The notes: generated by a model not told the origin, from the sequence alone. 64,000 nucleotides of DNA from Nymphaea colorata (GCF_008831285.2 NC_045143.1:2074503-2138502), one strand, 5' to 3'. Shown: positions 36,967 through 51,200, counted from the stretch's first letter. A program made the numbers and translations.

Positions 36967-39900
36967 ATGGAAAGCAGAACGGTTGCAATTATCGGCGCTG
37001 GAATCAGTGGCTTGATCGCTTCCAAATATGTGAAGGAGAAAGGCTTTACTCCCATCGTCTTCGAGATGAAGGACAACATTGGGGGCGTGTGGTTGAGAAC
37101 ACTGGACTCCACTTTAGTGCAGACGCCCAGGCTTGCCTTCCAGTTCTCGGATTTCCCGTGGCCGTCGGCAGTCACCGGCGACCTCCCGACTCACAGTGAG
37201 TTCTTGGAATACCTTCAATCCTATGCCAGACATTTCCACCTTCTCCAATACATCCAGTTCAACTCCAAAGTCGTCGGTATGGACTTCGTTGAGAACTTAG
37301 ATTCCAGGGATCTTGGTGTTCTTGCCTCCATGGGTGATGCTTGGTCAGGAGAGGCATTCAATTCAGGTGGGAAGTGGCATATATCGGTCCTAAATGCCAA
37401 CGAAGGATGTAGCAAGGTGAGCCAGATGGTAGATTTCTTAGTGATGCATTTATAACTGTACTGTATATGTTAATTGCAAGTTTCTCATTTATGCTCCCTG
37501 TCAAAATTGGCCTGATAATCTGCCTCGAAGTAAAACATGATACTACTGCCTGATTGACATAAAATTCTCCACATCCAAGTAGAAGTTCAGATGTTCAAAT
37601 GGAGGTTCAGATGTATTGAAGTTCGGGCATACGAATCTTGAAAATACGTAAAGTTGATCTTCAGGTAAATCCAAGCAGGTGAGGATAAGTAACTATGTAT
37701 TTTAATTCAGGTCAGATAGTTGAAGGAGTCCTTTTCGGATGCCCAAGGGCCTGGAAGCTGTAATCTGTCAACGACTGTTTTGAATTTCTCAGTTAGGTGG
37801 GGTTAGGTGCCTGCCAGATTATGCTAAGAGAAGCATTTGGGCGACCTCTTTTAATACAAGTCTTCCATGTCCATCCCCTAAGAGGATGGTGGACAGAGAA
37901 CTATTGGTCTGTGAAAATCTCTACTATTTTGAGAACAAGATAGCAATGCAATGTCGTCTAGCCATGAAGAAGAAAGAAAGAAACATGAAACTCCCAAAAA
38001 TAGTTACTGACGACTTCTATCTAGTAGGAAGCTTGCTGTAAATGAAGTATGAAGGAAAACCCAGAAAACTTTGCGCTTTTTTTTCATATCCCAGAGAGGG
38101 GTAAGTTGGGGGAAACATGCTTATAACCGTCAAAACATGTGAAAATTTAGTGTACTTTTCGTATGCTCCGTTGTCTTCTTGGTATTTTAGTATCATTCTA
38201 AATGCTGTAACTTTTTGATGATCAAATCAATATGGTTTAGACTAAACAAATCGACCAACTTAATATATATTTTGTATGAAGATACAACTCTTAAAACCAT
38301 ATTTAATAATAAGATTAAAGTGCACAAAGCTTGGCAGCATGACGTTCTACGGATTAAAGCATGGAGCCACAGCAGAGTCCTGATCAGATCTATCTACTCC
38401 GCAATTCATCCGGTGACGACTTACTCATTCCGTGACTTTGGCAAAGTACATAACTAATCTATCTTCAAAACATCTTATCTTTGTTTCTGACCTAAGTGGC
38501 TTTGGGTTATAACATTCTTTCTGCATATTGTTTGACAAGTTCAAAAGAAAGCAGAAAAAAGGTAGTATGTAAGATACTTTGGCAACTGAAAACCATGGTG
38601 TGATGTTAACCGTAGTTTTGGGTGAGCATGAGAAGAATTTCGTCCTACCACACACGAGAGCAGAATCTCTTACCCAACCACTCGTCCCCCTAAGGTATAG
38701 GGCAGGCTTTGGGTGCCTTGAGGGTGCCTTCCTCACCATTCTTCAACTTGAATACCAGGTGGAGTGATGCTGAGGAGTTAACTGTAGTTAAAGTGAGAAA
38801 TATATATGATGAAATTGGCTGAAGGATACAAAGTCAAGAGGCCCATATCTATCCAGTTGACCCTCTAGCGCCACTTGTAAGCACGTCACTTGCAATCTTA
38901 AATGACTTAATGCAGGTTGATACTTCACTGTTTTTTCCATCCTCTTCTTTAGTTTAATACTAAGACCTGCAAAGAATTGCAAGTGCAGGTGCACATTGTG
39001 GACTTTGTGATGGTGTGCACTGGGAGGTACGGGGACATCCCAAACATGCCAGACTTTGAAGCAGGGAAAAGGCCAGAGGTTTTCAAGGGCAAGGTGGTGC
39101 ATGCAATGGAGCTCTACTCCATGGACCATGAACAAGTTGATGACTTGATCTCAGGCAAGAAGATTGTGGTTGTTGGCTTCCAGAAGACGGCTTTCGACGT
39201 CGCAGATAAATGCGCCGGTGCCAATGGTAAGATAAATTAAACAGTTCATGTGCAGAAATCGAGTTATCTGTGGAGTACTGCTAAAAGCCTATTTAACTAG
39301 ACCCAGTTTTTTCTCTTGTCATGAAAGCCATGAGAGTGGACATCCACTGGGCAAGGGGAAGGAGAGAGCTAGGCTCTCAGTTAGGAAGGTTCGGCTTTCA
39401 GAAAAAGGAAAAAAGAGGATAGTCATAGATGCAAGGCAGAAAAAACAAACTGATAGGATTAGACTTTCTTTAATCCTTATTAGTTTTTTTGATGGTGAAA
39501 TATTCGGTTTCTATGTAGGGGTGGAACTTCCATGCACCATGATCTGCAGGGAGCCAAGATGGCATTTGCCTCCCTCCCTTGCTTGGACAATGACCCTTGG
39601 GTTCCTCTTCGCCACTCGCTTTTCAGAGCTTATGGACCATAAGCCTGGGGAGAGCTTTCTTCTTGCTCTCTTGGCCACACTCTTGTCTCCTATGGTAACT
39701 TTACTTTGTTTAACTTTTACTCTCGCTCTCTCCCAATACATTTTTGGAAAAGAAATAAATATTTCCATTGTAAGTGAAGGTAACTTCGAAATGCGTTTTC
39801 ACCATTTCCATGCCCTAAACCATGCCCAATGTTGAGGCCGAAGCTTAAGACCTCCTCTGCTAGAACATTACAAAAGAAATGTTTAAACTAAGGAATTGGG

Positions 39901-41668
39901 AACTTCAGCACTTTAGCTACAGCAGAACTTTTAAGCAGAAGATTTAAAAACAAGTGCATTCTTTTGCGATTTTGTACGAATATCAAGTACCAACAATTTT
40001 TTTAAAAATTTATTTTGGTGGGTACAGAGATGGGGGCTCTGCAAATTGGTGGAGTTTTGCTTACGATGGCAGCTGCCGCTGAAGAAGTATGGCATTTTGC
40101 CTGAAGGAAGCTTCTTTCAAGAAATGGCCTCCTGCAATATCTTCACTCTTCCTCAAGACTTCTATGATCATGTAGAGGCAGGGAGAATCATCATAAAGAA
40201 ATCTGCAAGATGGGGCTTCTGCGAGAAGGGCCTTGTTCTTGAGAGTGAATCTCATGATCAGAAGAAACAGGAGTTGGTGGAGGCAGACTTGGTGATCCTT
40301 GCCACCGGCTACAGAGGCAATCAGAAGCTCAAGTCTCTCTTCGAGCCTTCATCACCATACCACCGATACTTGTTACCAGGATTGGAGTGTGGCGTCCTTC
40401 CTCTATACAGGTCTGCCTTAAAAAAAAAATTGTATTGTTTTTTACTTTTAAATTCTTGATTTTTATTTAGAAAAAATAACAAGAAACTGCCCACATCGAG
40501 ACAAATAACAAATAACTGAACAAATAGCACTTAATCTTTGAAAGAAAATCTGAAACGGCTGCAAAACATTAATTTTTTGACATAAGAATACAGAAATACC
40601 CCTTTTAGGAACGATTTTTTTTCTTCAACAAAGGATGACTGGTTTTTTATACAAGGAATTAATGTTTTATTTTAGTGGGCGGAGCTTTGTGAATTTCTCT
40701 AAAGAGTCGCGCGCGAATTGATTAAATTCCAAGAGTTGAGCAATGATTTGTTATATTATATCTATTCAAACGGTAATCAGCTTTTTGTAATTTTTTAGTT
40801 CTATTTATTTTCATTTTCCTTTAATTTTAAATTTCAAATTTTCATGCGCATTCAAAGAAAATATATTTTCAGGTTAATTGGAAGCTCGATGTACCCGGTT
40901 CGAAGTTGAAAGGTTGCGGTAATGGAGTTCACCTTAAAAAAAAAATTGTGGTCCCTGTCACCTTCTAATGTGCATAGATTTCTAAACAAGTTTTGTGGAT
41001 CTTGAAAGATGACACAAAAGGCAATAGCCAACCTTATTGACCATGATGAATCACTCACCTAAAAAAAAGACAAAAAAAGGAAAATAAAAATGGTAGACAG
41101 CAGGGTGGGCTAACCTAAACTGTTTAGAATCCTACAAAGGATACCTAACAGTTAAGATATGGTTCTTATTAATTTGATCTATTCCGCTTCTAGTATGAAG
41201 ATTGTCCCCTGATGTGCTTCCCAGATTCAGACCCCTGTTGGCCTGTGCTGGGCTCAGTCTTTTACTAACCAGTTGGTGCTAAACTGAGCATGAGTACTAC
41301 CATTGTTCATTTCCAACAGAGAATGCATCCATCCAAGGATTCCCCAACTGGCGATCATCGGATACACAGAGAGCGCATCAAATCTCTTTACGGCGGAGAT
41401 GGAAGTGCGATGGTTGGTCTGCTTCCTCGCCGGCGGCTTCCGGCTGCCGAGCACCAAGGAAATGGAAGATGACATAAAGAGGTGGGATGAGTACAGAAGG
41501 AAGCACTCTGCATACATTTATAAGAAGCCTAGCGTTACTGTAATTCACATTTGGTACAACGACATGCTCTGCAAAGACATGGGGTGCAACCCAAGGAGGA
41601 AGAGCAACTGGCTTTCTGAGCTCTTCTTGCCTTATGGTCCAGCAGATTACTCAAACCTCAAGATCTAG
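36967..41668 (+). CDS. FMO1-like flavin-containing monooxygenase, copy 3
   Basis: A complete five-exon gene: 36967-37416, 38989-39226, 39519-39694, 40028-40410, 41320-41668 (450, 238, 176, 383, 349 bases), joining to 531 residues. The start MESRT follows a TATA box and lines up with copies 1 and 4. GAGISG (about residues 10-15), FKGKVVHAMELY (exon 2), VVVGFQKTAFD and LATGYRG are intact. Exon 4 is 21 bases longer than in copy 1, because of extra residues around ESESHDQKKQE and FEPSSPYH. The first intron is the longest at about 1.57 kb. An AATAAA lies at 41745-41750, 77 bases after the stop. The likely role is oxygenation of a nitrogen- or sulphur-containing metabolite, perhaps defence-related as in Arabidopsis FMO1. 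The substrate is not known from sequence. Confidence 0.94.
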
Positions 41669-43213
41669 AGCTCCTGCAACTTGTTACTTCACAATGGGGA
41701 GATCACTACTGATCAGTATAGCTTGTAATTATGTCTACACAAAGAATAAATGAATTTAAACAGCTTTGGTCTTAGGTTTTCGAAGGAATACTGTCAATGT
41801 CTATCCATGACAGAATAAGGAAACTCCTTGTAGTTTTAATGAAGCCCCCAAAATGAAGTTCTACAATTTTAGTGAAGTTCCCAATAATTAACAATAAAAT
41901 TTGATTTGGGGATCGGATTTTTACCGACTCTTTACTTCTCTGTGCATCCAGGGGCAGAGCCACTATACATAGTTGATTAACTACAGCTGCATCTGTCGAC
42001 TAATTATTAGCTCTTGACCTATCTGCATTTATAATATATGATTAATTTGGAAAAGATGCTTAAAAGATATCATATGAGCAGGCAGTAGTAGGTGCAAACG
42101 ATAGGGATGTTAATTTATCTGATTCATGTATATGATATCTATATTTTCGATTGTAAAACCTAGGGGCTGAACCAATAATGATACAATCCCTCTCTTTATT
42201 TTTTTCCTTTGAGAATTCAGTGAAACTATGGGCTACAAGATAGAAAGTACACAGTTTCAATTTTTTTGAAAAAGACCGAAGTATCATCTGGCATCTGAAC
42301 AAGAGGAGACCTTTTTTAGGATACTTTAACGAAAATTGGCGGAGATGTTTGTTTGTTCGGACGGCAGGTCAGCCGTTGCGTTTCCTATCGTGGGCATGGC
42401 GATGGGGGCCTGCCTCAAGTCACATTTACTTCGGTCCGGAAAATGGTGAACCTACAGATGAAAATGACAAAAATATAATGATTTTTTCTTAATATCTTGA
42501 TTTATAAGGCTATATCAAGATCCACTTGTGGGCCTCAATGCCTTCATAGTGATCTGTTCTATGGGCTTTCTTTGGCATGAGGGCACGCACGGGTCTTACA
42601 CCTGCCAGCTTCTGAGACTGTCTGCCTTCTAAATCAGGTAGTATGGAGCAGATGAATGTAGCAAATGAGGTACATCTGCCAGGGTAACAGTTTAGAGCAA
42701 ATAAAAATGATAATATATCCCTTCTTGATGGCAGAAAGAAACGAAAAGAGAAGAGGGTTTCAGAATCTCAGATGATCACGGGGAGCATAATCGTCTAACC
42801 ATAGTTAACAGCTCAACCGATTCATAAGTAGTTCGGCAAAATTCAAATGGGAGGATCGCTTTGCGTCTTTACAAAATATTGGCGACCGTAACGCAATACT
42901 GTAATAGATGTATCACAAGGGGACGCCATTATCGCCCCTGAGGCCCTGATCCATCTCATGTCACAAAAAGAGGTAGACAAAGAACTTAGCGAACTGCCTC
43001 TCATGGATTCTTGACTAGAGACGATTCGAAGTTCAATGACGCACACATACAAGCGAAAGCGCGTACACACGGAAAAAAATAGTTGTTTAACAGCAATTGG
43101 ATTAGCTTGTCTGCTTAGAGGTGAGCCAGCGTATGTGGGTGGTTAGGTGGGGAAATTTCTGCAGGGCTTAAAAACAAACCAACTTCGTCCCATTGAAAGG
43201 TAGGTACTGCTGG

Positions 43214-43247
<34 letters not shown>

Positions 43248-43413
43248 ACCACCACATAAACCCTCCAATCTTCCTACATAAATTACTGACAAGTTATTGT
43301 AACTAAACCATCAAATTCTAGTTTAGATGTTGCATTCCATGTAACACAAGTGCTTGAGGTGCCTACTTCCTTTTCTCTATTGTTACTGGTTGATACCTTT
43401 GGTTGGGCAGGGA
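41669..43413. other. Intergenic region between FMO copies 3 and 4
   Basis: It holds the 3' region of copy 3 and the promoter side of copy 4. A GGGATGTTAATTTATCTGAT word near 42103 resembles the MITE-like termini. A W-box core, TTGACT, lies near 43011. A GATA/GA microsatellite (43213-43248) and a CATAAATTA stretch near 43277 precede copy 4. No gene recognised. Confidence 0.55.
43213..43248. repeat. (GATA)n(GA)n microsatellite
   Basis: About five GATA units run into about seven GA units, 165-200 bases before the start of FMO copy 4. Confidence 0.9.
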
Positions 43414-46400
43414 ATGGATGCCAAAAAGATTGGGATTGTGGGTGCTGGAATCAGTGGCTTGATTGCCTGCAAATATGTGAGAGAGAAAGGCTTCATTCCA
43501 ATCGTCTTCGAGATGAAGGACATGATTGGAGGAGTATGGTTGAGAACACTGGACTATACTCTGCTGCAGACACCCAAGATTGCCTTCCAGTTTTCGGATT
43601 TCCCATGGCCCTCCTCCGTCACTAGCGACCACCCCACTCATGGTGAAGTCTTGGAGTACATTCAGTCATATGCCAGGCAATTCCAACTCCTGCAATACAT
43701 TCAGTTCAACTCTCAAGTGGTTGGCGTGGAATTCGTAAAAGATTCGTGTTCATCCAAAGATGGAGTTCTTCCTTCCATGAGTGATGATGCGTGGTCTGGT
43801 GAACCATTCAGTTCAGGGGGAACATGGCAGATTACAGTGCACAATGTCCTTCATGGATGTTCACAGGTTAATCTCAATTTGCAATTCCCTTAGTATGTTA
43901 TTTCTTATATTCCAAAACTCCTAGAAGTCAAGTTTTAGATATTATTAAATTAAAGGATGATCACAGTTGATTCTGTTTTCTTGAATGATATAAAAACTGC
44001 CCAGTTTTCCAGGTATGTTGGGCTTCTCAATCCAGGAAGTGTATGTCTATTAAGTCCTGTTTGGCTATCTGTCTATCTAGTTCTATCTCCTACCAATTTC
44101 ACCAGTAGCCTGCATGATTTTAATGTTCAGTTCTGGAAGAATTATAGGATCCACTGGTACAATCTAATAGAGTGGCTCATCACTGATAAAAATCAGGATC
44201 AGGTGCATGAGACTGCAAAAAGTTGTGCTACTACAGTTTCAAGATTGTTTCTTTATGTATGTAATCTCCATGGTCTAAAACCTACAGGTTTGATCTTGGA
44301 ATAGTTTATTTCAATGTTGATTAATTCTTTAACCTCCAAATTCAAAAATTTTAGTTCATCAAATCATGGTATCCTTATGAAATTTTATTTGCACGTTTAG
44401 GAATCAATCTATGAGGGAATTTTCTGGTCATGAATTTTCCGAAAACTTCAGGTCATGAATTTTGAAGATCACATCTGTAAGGGATTTGAAAGGAGACTTG
44501 GAGGCATAACTTCGAAGTATAGTCGCACAATCTTGTGAACAGATTTTACTTTCTCTGTTCTTGATGTCTAGTGCTTCACAAAGGGCCACTTTCAGGCACA
44601 AACTTCCCTTAACTTGGTCACACAGACTTTGTAGCCCAACAGAGGGGTTCATGTTCCACTTGTGAACATACTCGACCCCGTCTAAGTTATCATCCTTCCT
44701 AATACCATTCAAATCAGGAAATAGTTTGAACAAATCACATTACTAATTTCATTGATTGAAAATGGCCATGCACCTACTCCTCCACAAGTTCCATTACTCT
44801 CACAGTATTCCTTAACCAGGAAGGAAATGCAGGTGCACACAGTGGACTTTGTGATAATCTGCACTGGAAGATATGGTGACATTCCGAAATGGCCATTGTT
44901 TGTGAAGGGAAGAGGTCCAGAGGTCTTCAAAGGCAAGGTGATCCATGCAGTGGATCTGTACTCTATGGAGCCCAAGGAGGTTGACAATTTGATCACAGGA
45001 AAAAGGATTGTGGTTGTTGGATTTCTAAAGTCAGCGATTGATATTGCTGCAAAATGTGCTAACATCAATGGTGAGAATGGTTACTTTTTTTTTCTTTTTC
45101 AAATGAAAAGTACCTATCAAAATTTGGCCTCATATGACAATCCGAGGAAGTAAACTAGGAAAGGATGGCCCGACCTCATTCTGTTATCCATACTTGCATG
45201 AAGGCTGTTGCTTAATTGGCTAGACGTTCAAATTTATAGGACAGATGGGGCTTCGGGGCACACACTTTATTCTGCTTTTAGTTAACCTCACCAAGCTTGA
45301 CAACCCCAACCGAAGCTATCCAATTAATTCCCCAGGCTTATCTAGTAAAGCTGCATGAGCCAAAGAAGAAAGTAAATTCAACCGAAACTTCATGTTTAAA
45401 CCAATTGAGATGAGCTTCGATGTGGTGTTCAACTAATTACCGGTTAGGTTTTTAGTAGCCAATGGGATCATTATAGTTTTCTCTCCAAGAAATTGTTGAA
45501 TCTTTGATGTCACTAAACTTTCTTGTAGGCATGGAGTTTCCCTGCACACTAATATGTAGAAAACCTCTGTGGCATTTTCCTGGGACATTGGGCTGGACAA
45601 TCGCTCTTGCATTTCTCTATGGCACTCGCTTTTCTGAGCTTTTAGATCATAAGCCTGGAGAGAGCCTCTTCTTCAGCCTGCTGGCTACAGTACTATCTCC
45701 TTTGGTACTACAATTTTCGTCTTTATTATGAATTTCTGAAGCTATGTCTGAAGATTAAATCATTTCACTTACTTCATCAGCATATCACCAACTTAAAAAG
45801 AAGGTAAACTGATCAAACTGAATAATAGCATTCTGTGTTTTGAATTGGTGGATACAGAGATGGGGCCTCAACAAGCTGGTGGAATTGTGCCTACAGTGGC
45901 AGTTCCCATTGAAGAAGTTTGGCATCTTACCCGAGGAAGGTGTCTTCCAACAGATTGCATCATGTCATGTTGCTGCTCTTCCTGAAAATTTATTCACTTG
46001 CCTAGAAGAAGGAAGCATCGTGATAAAAAAGTCTGAATCTTGGGCCTTCTATGATAGCGGTCTGATGCTTGAGAATGAAAATGAACCAGTAGAAGCTGAT
46101 ATTGTAATCTTTGCCACTGGGTGTAGGGCCACCCAGAAGCTCAAGAATATTTTCAAATCCTCCATCTACCAACAGTTCTTATCTGGGTCAGAATCTAGCA
46201 TTATTCCTCTGTACAGGTGAAGCTTTCTGCCTTTGCTCTTTTCTGGGTTTTTTCTGTATATGTCATTGCATCTGCTTCTAATTATCAACATTTTAGCTTC
46301 AATCCGGCTTCCTTGGTATATTCTATTTTTCATTATTACATTGCTCACCTGTTGGATCATTGCTTTCACTATTTGTTCTAGTTGATAATCAACAAACAAT

Positions 46401-46940
46401 TTGTCGGGAGATTTATATATTTTCATGAGTGCAAATTGGTTCAGGGTCAAACTGGGCCTTAGGCTTTAATGAGAAACAGTGCCTGCTAAGGCCAATGTGG
46501 AACCGAATCATCGGGTCCCAGCTTCAGACCAACAACTTATAGCTAAACTAGCGTCAAATTCAGTAAAGATATCGTTGTTCTTGTACAGGGAATGCATCCA
46601 TCCATGGATTCCTCGCATGGCAGTAATCGGACATACGGAAGCCGTATCAAATCTGTTCATGTCGGAAATGGAGGTCAGATGGTTGGTCTGCCTGCTCACA
46701 GGTGGTTTCCGGCTACCAAACACCAAGGAAATGGAAGAAGATATGAGGAAATGGTATCAGTACAAGGAGAATCATGGAGGATGCAAGTACAACAAGTCTA
46801 GCATTTCAGCCATTCAAATTTGGTACAATGATAAACTCTGTGAGGACATGGGATGCAACCCGAGAAGGAAGAAAAATTGGTTTCTTGAGTTCTTCTCTCC
46901 TTATGGCCCGGCAGATTACTCCAATCTGAAGATATTGTAG
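43414..46940 (+). CDS. FMO1-like flavin-containing monooxygenase, copy 4
   Basis: A complete five-exon gene: 43414-43866, 44833-45070, 45529-45704, 45858-46216, 46589-46940 (453, 238, 176, 359, 352 bases), joining to 525 residues. Start MDAKK, FAD site GAGISG, FMO signature FKGKVIH, second site VVVGFLKSAID. The conserved ATGY motif reads ATGC (Cys near residue 378), the one clear departure from copies 1 and 3. Exons 2 and 3 have the same lengths as in the other copies. Intron 1 (43867-44832) carries an antisense open frame that I do not call. By family the protein should bind FAD and NADPH; whether the Tyr-to-Cys change matters is unknown. Confidence 0.94.
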
Positions 46941-48278
46941 TTGGCCGTGTTGCAGCGGAAGTTTCTCCGAAGTTCAGTAAACCAAGTTACTGTGTGACCG
47001 CGCATTTTCAATTTTGAGTTAGGACATGAGATGGGGAAGAAATCACTTTTCAGATATGACATAATTTAGGTTGATATCCATTATGAACAAAATGGTTTTT
47101 CAATTGAGATCAGTGCGCACAACCAAGCCTTACAGGAAGAATAATGTGAAAACACCCATAAGATGACATACTTCAAATTCGAACTAACATTCTCTTCTCT
47201 TCGAAAGCCAAGAGATGTGACCTTAAATGAAAATCTCCCTTCATGATGTTGCATAGAGAGCTTCGGCTTTTCTGCTCGAGAGGATAGAAATTAGAAACCC
47301 TACGTGGCCAATATGAGCAGATACAGTGATCTGCCGGATCACATGATGTAAAATGATCTGACATCTTGACCGTCAGAATGTGCCATCTGACCAATCACAA
47401 GGTTATTAAGCATTTTACCATTCAATCAGTAACTTTACCGTTTGATGGAATGTCCATCGACCTAGCTAGACTGTTGGACTTAGGTCTTTGAGAAGGTCAA
47501 AAATTCATTAGCATTCTAAATTTAGGGCAGAGTTATGAATATTTCGTTCGACGGGTTAAACTATAGTTCCAAAATTTTAATGAGTCAAAATATAATTTTT
47601 ATTTCTTTTTTTACATGTTAAACCAAAAATTTTAAAATTTAAACATAAACTTTTAATTTTTTAAAAATCTAAGGGGGCGAAGGCCCCTGCCTCCACCCCT
47701 TCTCCAAACCCTGTGGAAGCGTTTGGCTAATCAAATTTTGTGAAAACTTAGTTTTTTGAAAACCAAACTTTTCTCTAACGAACCTTTGAGTGAAAGGCCC
47801 AAAACCTGGCTTCCTATAAATTCGTAAAACCAAGTTTTTCTTCAAACTCCTGGTGACACCCGGATACTTCAAAGTCTTATTTTGAAGGTTCTGAAACCAG
47901 GTTGAAGTGTTATCCCTGTGCCGCCATCGTTCCACTGTAGTGGTTTTTTTGACGAGAAAATGAAACATGCATACCGATTCATCAAAGCTCTTCTTCATAT
48001 ATTGATACCACAATTACGCATTCGATCGCGGGCACCAATTTCAAGATTTCAGTATTGCAAGAATCAATAGCTGTTCATCTCTAGTGAGTGAGAAGTCGAT
48101 TGTCGGATGGAGTCTGACTTGGATGATCTTTCACTGAAAAACTTCATCAGCCGAGGCAGAGCACTAACCTTTGAAGAAGAAAAAGGTTAAGTGTCCGGCC
48201 CCAAGAATCAGCGGGTTTCCATGCTCTCACATCTGCTTTCATGACTTGAAAAGCACTCTAGTTCAAATGAATGGGTCA
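46941..48278. other. Intergenic region between FMO copy 4 and WRKY copy 1
   Basis: Convergent 3' ends flank this stretch. At about 47700-47935 there is a repeat-like segment starting GCGTTTGGCTAATCAAATTTTG and rich in AACCAAGTTT/AAACCAGG words. A related segment lies at 52720-53140. No gene recognised. Confidence 0.55.
47700..47935. repeat. MITE-like repeat, related to 52720-53140
   Basis: It shares TTTTGTGAAAACTTAGTTTT-type, AAAACCAAGTTTT and AAACCAGG words with the segment at 52720-53140, partly in inverted order. Clear termini were not found. Confidence 0.45.
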
Positions 48279-51200
48279 TTAACCTGACCCACCTCCTGCT
48301 GATGAAGAAGCAGCCATGAATGACAAAAGCTGCTGCTTCCGCTCCAAATTTTGAGCCACAGTCTCGTCTTTGCGCTGGAGCAGATGAGAGCCATCGTTGC
48401 TGCCACTAGCAACGGAGATGATTGCTGCTGCTAGTGCCGATCGGAAGCTAGGCTCCGATGTAATAACCTTGGCGACGGCATCAATGGTCCCAGAGAAGCG
48501 CTGCTGAGATGATGACATAGATGTTGATGACGACGGACTGAGCTTCTGAAGATTGGTCTGACAGAATTCTTCATATGGAGGCCTTGCTAGAGCTGATGGC
48601 ATGGCTGTGCCGTTGCTCAATTGTTGGGGGCCGTTGTTGTTGAAGCAGCCAGTGCTGGCATTCCAGGAATTAGGAAGATGGCATCTCAGATCTGAAGAGA
48701 GGGTGATGTTTGAGAGACCAATTGCGGGATAATGCTTGGGCACAGAGGAGAAAGTTGATGGAAGGCTACTGAAGTGGTGAGAAGAGGATGTGGAGGTGAG
48801 ATCCAATGGGATTGTTGGGTAAGAAGGGGGTGTTGAAATGGCAGGATTTGAAAGATAGAAAGGACTTGATCTCGACTTATGATCGGAGAGATCTATCGTA
48901 AAACCGGCACAATTGGAAGTCCCGGATGTCGAAATAGAGGAGCTCGACATCAGCATGCGGGCTGCAGCAGAAGTGGTGGAAGCCATGACAGTGGCTTGAA
49001 CTGGTAGTGGGTGGTTGTGGGTTCCTTCGTATGTGGTTATCAGTATAGACATATCTTCTACACATCTTTGAACCTGAAATTAGTTTCCGGAAAAGAAAAT
49101 ACAGTCAAATTTAAATTTGGCTATCTTACATCACTCTAATTTGATTGCTGGAAACAGTAAACTCATCTTATTTTCTTGAATAACATGAATATATACATAC
49201 CTGTTTTTTAACTGGGCATGATGGTGCCACAGTGCATCTGTAGTACGCTCTTGGGCATGGGTTGCCTTTTGAGATCTTTTGCCCGTATTTCCTCCATTGG
49301 CATCCATCTGCCATCTGATCATACAATTTTCTTAAAGTTACAAAGATTGGCTTCAGTTTGTCTTAATTCATTGTTTGTTTGTTTTCCTTTTAACTTATCA
49401 CCTGTAAACCGTATTCCAAATGAGAGAGGAGTGTTTTATCCCGCTGCCCAGGTGAGAGCGGAAGCTCTGGCTGTCATCCCCCTCTCTTTTCTTGCCCCTA
49501 AAGTCTATGTGGGGGCTGTGTTACAAGTTTGATGGTTCACAAGTTTTTAAAACAAAATTCAAATTGGTTTTAACGTAATATTTGTCAATCAATTTTTTTT
49601 TCAAGGAAATGACAATTATTCCTCAAAGAGAAAAGGAAAGCAAATTTCCCTGACATTTCATGCATAAAAGAATTAAACACCAATTCATTTTGCTAATCAG
49701 GTGCAAACCATGGTTAAAGAAAAAAAAAAAGGTCAAGGATTGATGCGTGAATTAAGAGTATGTCAGAGATGAATATTTTTCAAAAACACCCAAATCAAAT
49801 TCAAATCTTTTCTTCAGCTAGCGTTTCGACTGTTCAGTGAAGATTCTTTGTCATTCTATATTTTAGTCAGGGCAACAGATTAAGCCATGCAACTGAGGCA
49901 GCATTAGGAGAAAAGTTGCAGAACTTACCGTCGGTGTGTCGCACCTTGTCCTTACAGAGACTCTTGCTTTCTTGGCGTACGCCTGTTGCTGGAAATCGTC
50001 TTCTGAACTTCTAGGTGCCTTCGACAACTTGCTTGGCGGCCATCCCTCTGCCATGTCTTCCTCACAACTCTTCTGTGGACTCTGATCTTTCCTCTGAAAC
50101 TTGCAGGCCAGCCCAAGGTCCAACTCTTCTTCCAGATGGGCATCACCCATTTTCTCACTGTTCTTGTTGCTCACCTTCTCTTCCTCTTTCTGAGCTGCGG
50201 TTGGATTATTCCCAAGACTCAAAGTAATCAACTCTGTCTCTTCAGTATCATTCCCCGAACTGCTGAAAATTGTGGCAGCAGTGCCAATAGGCTCTGAGGA
50301 TTTCTTGGCAGCTCCTTCCTGTTGGTCATTAATGTCAAAGAAACGCATCCGCAGCGCTTGATAATCCTTTAGTGTACGTGACAATATCGTCTTCAGCCTC
50401 TCATTCTCTTCTTTTGCCTTACTCACCTCAGCTTTGACGGATTCATGCTTCTGATCCTAGACAGAACAGTGATGTTGGTCATGATATATAATAGCAGCAT
50501 CGAGATTTTCTTTTCCTTGATTCTAGAATAGACCTGATACCTTGAGACGAACGGACTGAACAAGAAACAATATGCAGATTTGATAAAAAGCAAAAGCGTT
50601 TATTTTTTAAATGTGGATCCAAAATTGTATCTTAAATGGCCTAAGTTCAGTTTAATTCAAATCTCCTTTGTTTCATGTAGTTATCAGTTAGTTCTGCAAC
50701 ATGTTTGGATCGGAATAAGGGACATTCACAATTCCAATTGCAATTATTAAGTCTCTTTCTATATATATATATATAGATCGAAAACTTTAGGTGCTAGACC
50801 CGTAAATAATCCTCCTTATCGTTGAACTTTCAGAAAAACGAGAAGAAAAATAATTTAATTAATGTTAAATGACTATAATACCTTATATCCGTTTTCTCTT
50901 TATTTTTCTTTAAATAATTCATCTTTAAATGTTCCAACTAAGATGACTTGTTCATGTGGGTAGCATCATCTTGTTTTTTGATCTTTACTAAATGGATGGT
51001 TTAGATACAAACAAGGAGAAAATCAAATAGCATATTTTAGTTATGTGACATTAACCAACAACTTTTTTTCTTTGTTTTTCTCAACCGTCCACAAAAAAAA
51101 TTAACATTATAGGTCTATCAAATTCAGGGAGAGAATTTGATATTCAAACCAAACCATTAAGCCAGGGACAAAAATCAGACCGTTCATTTTTTTTAAATAA

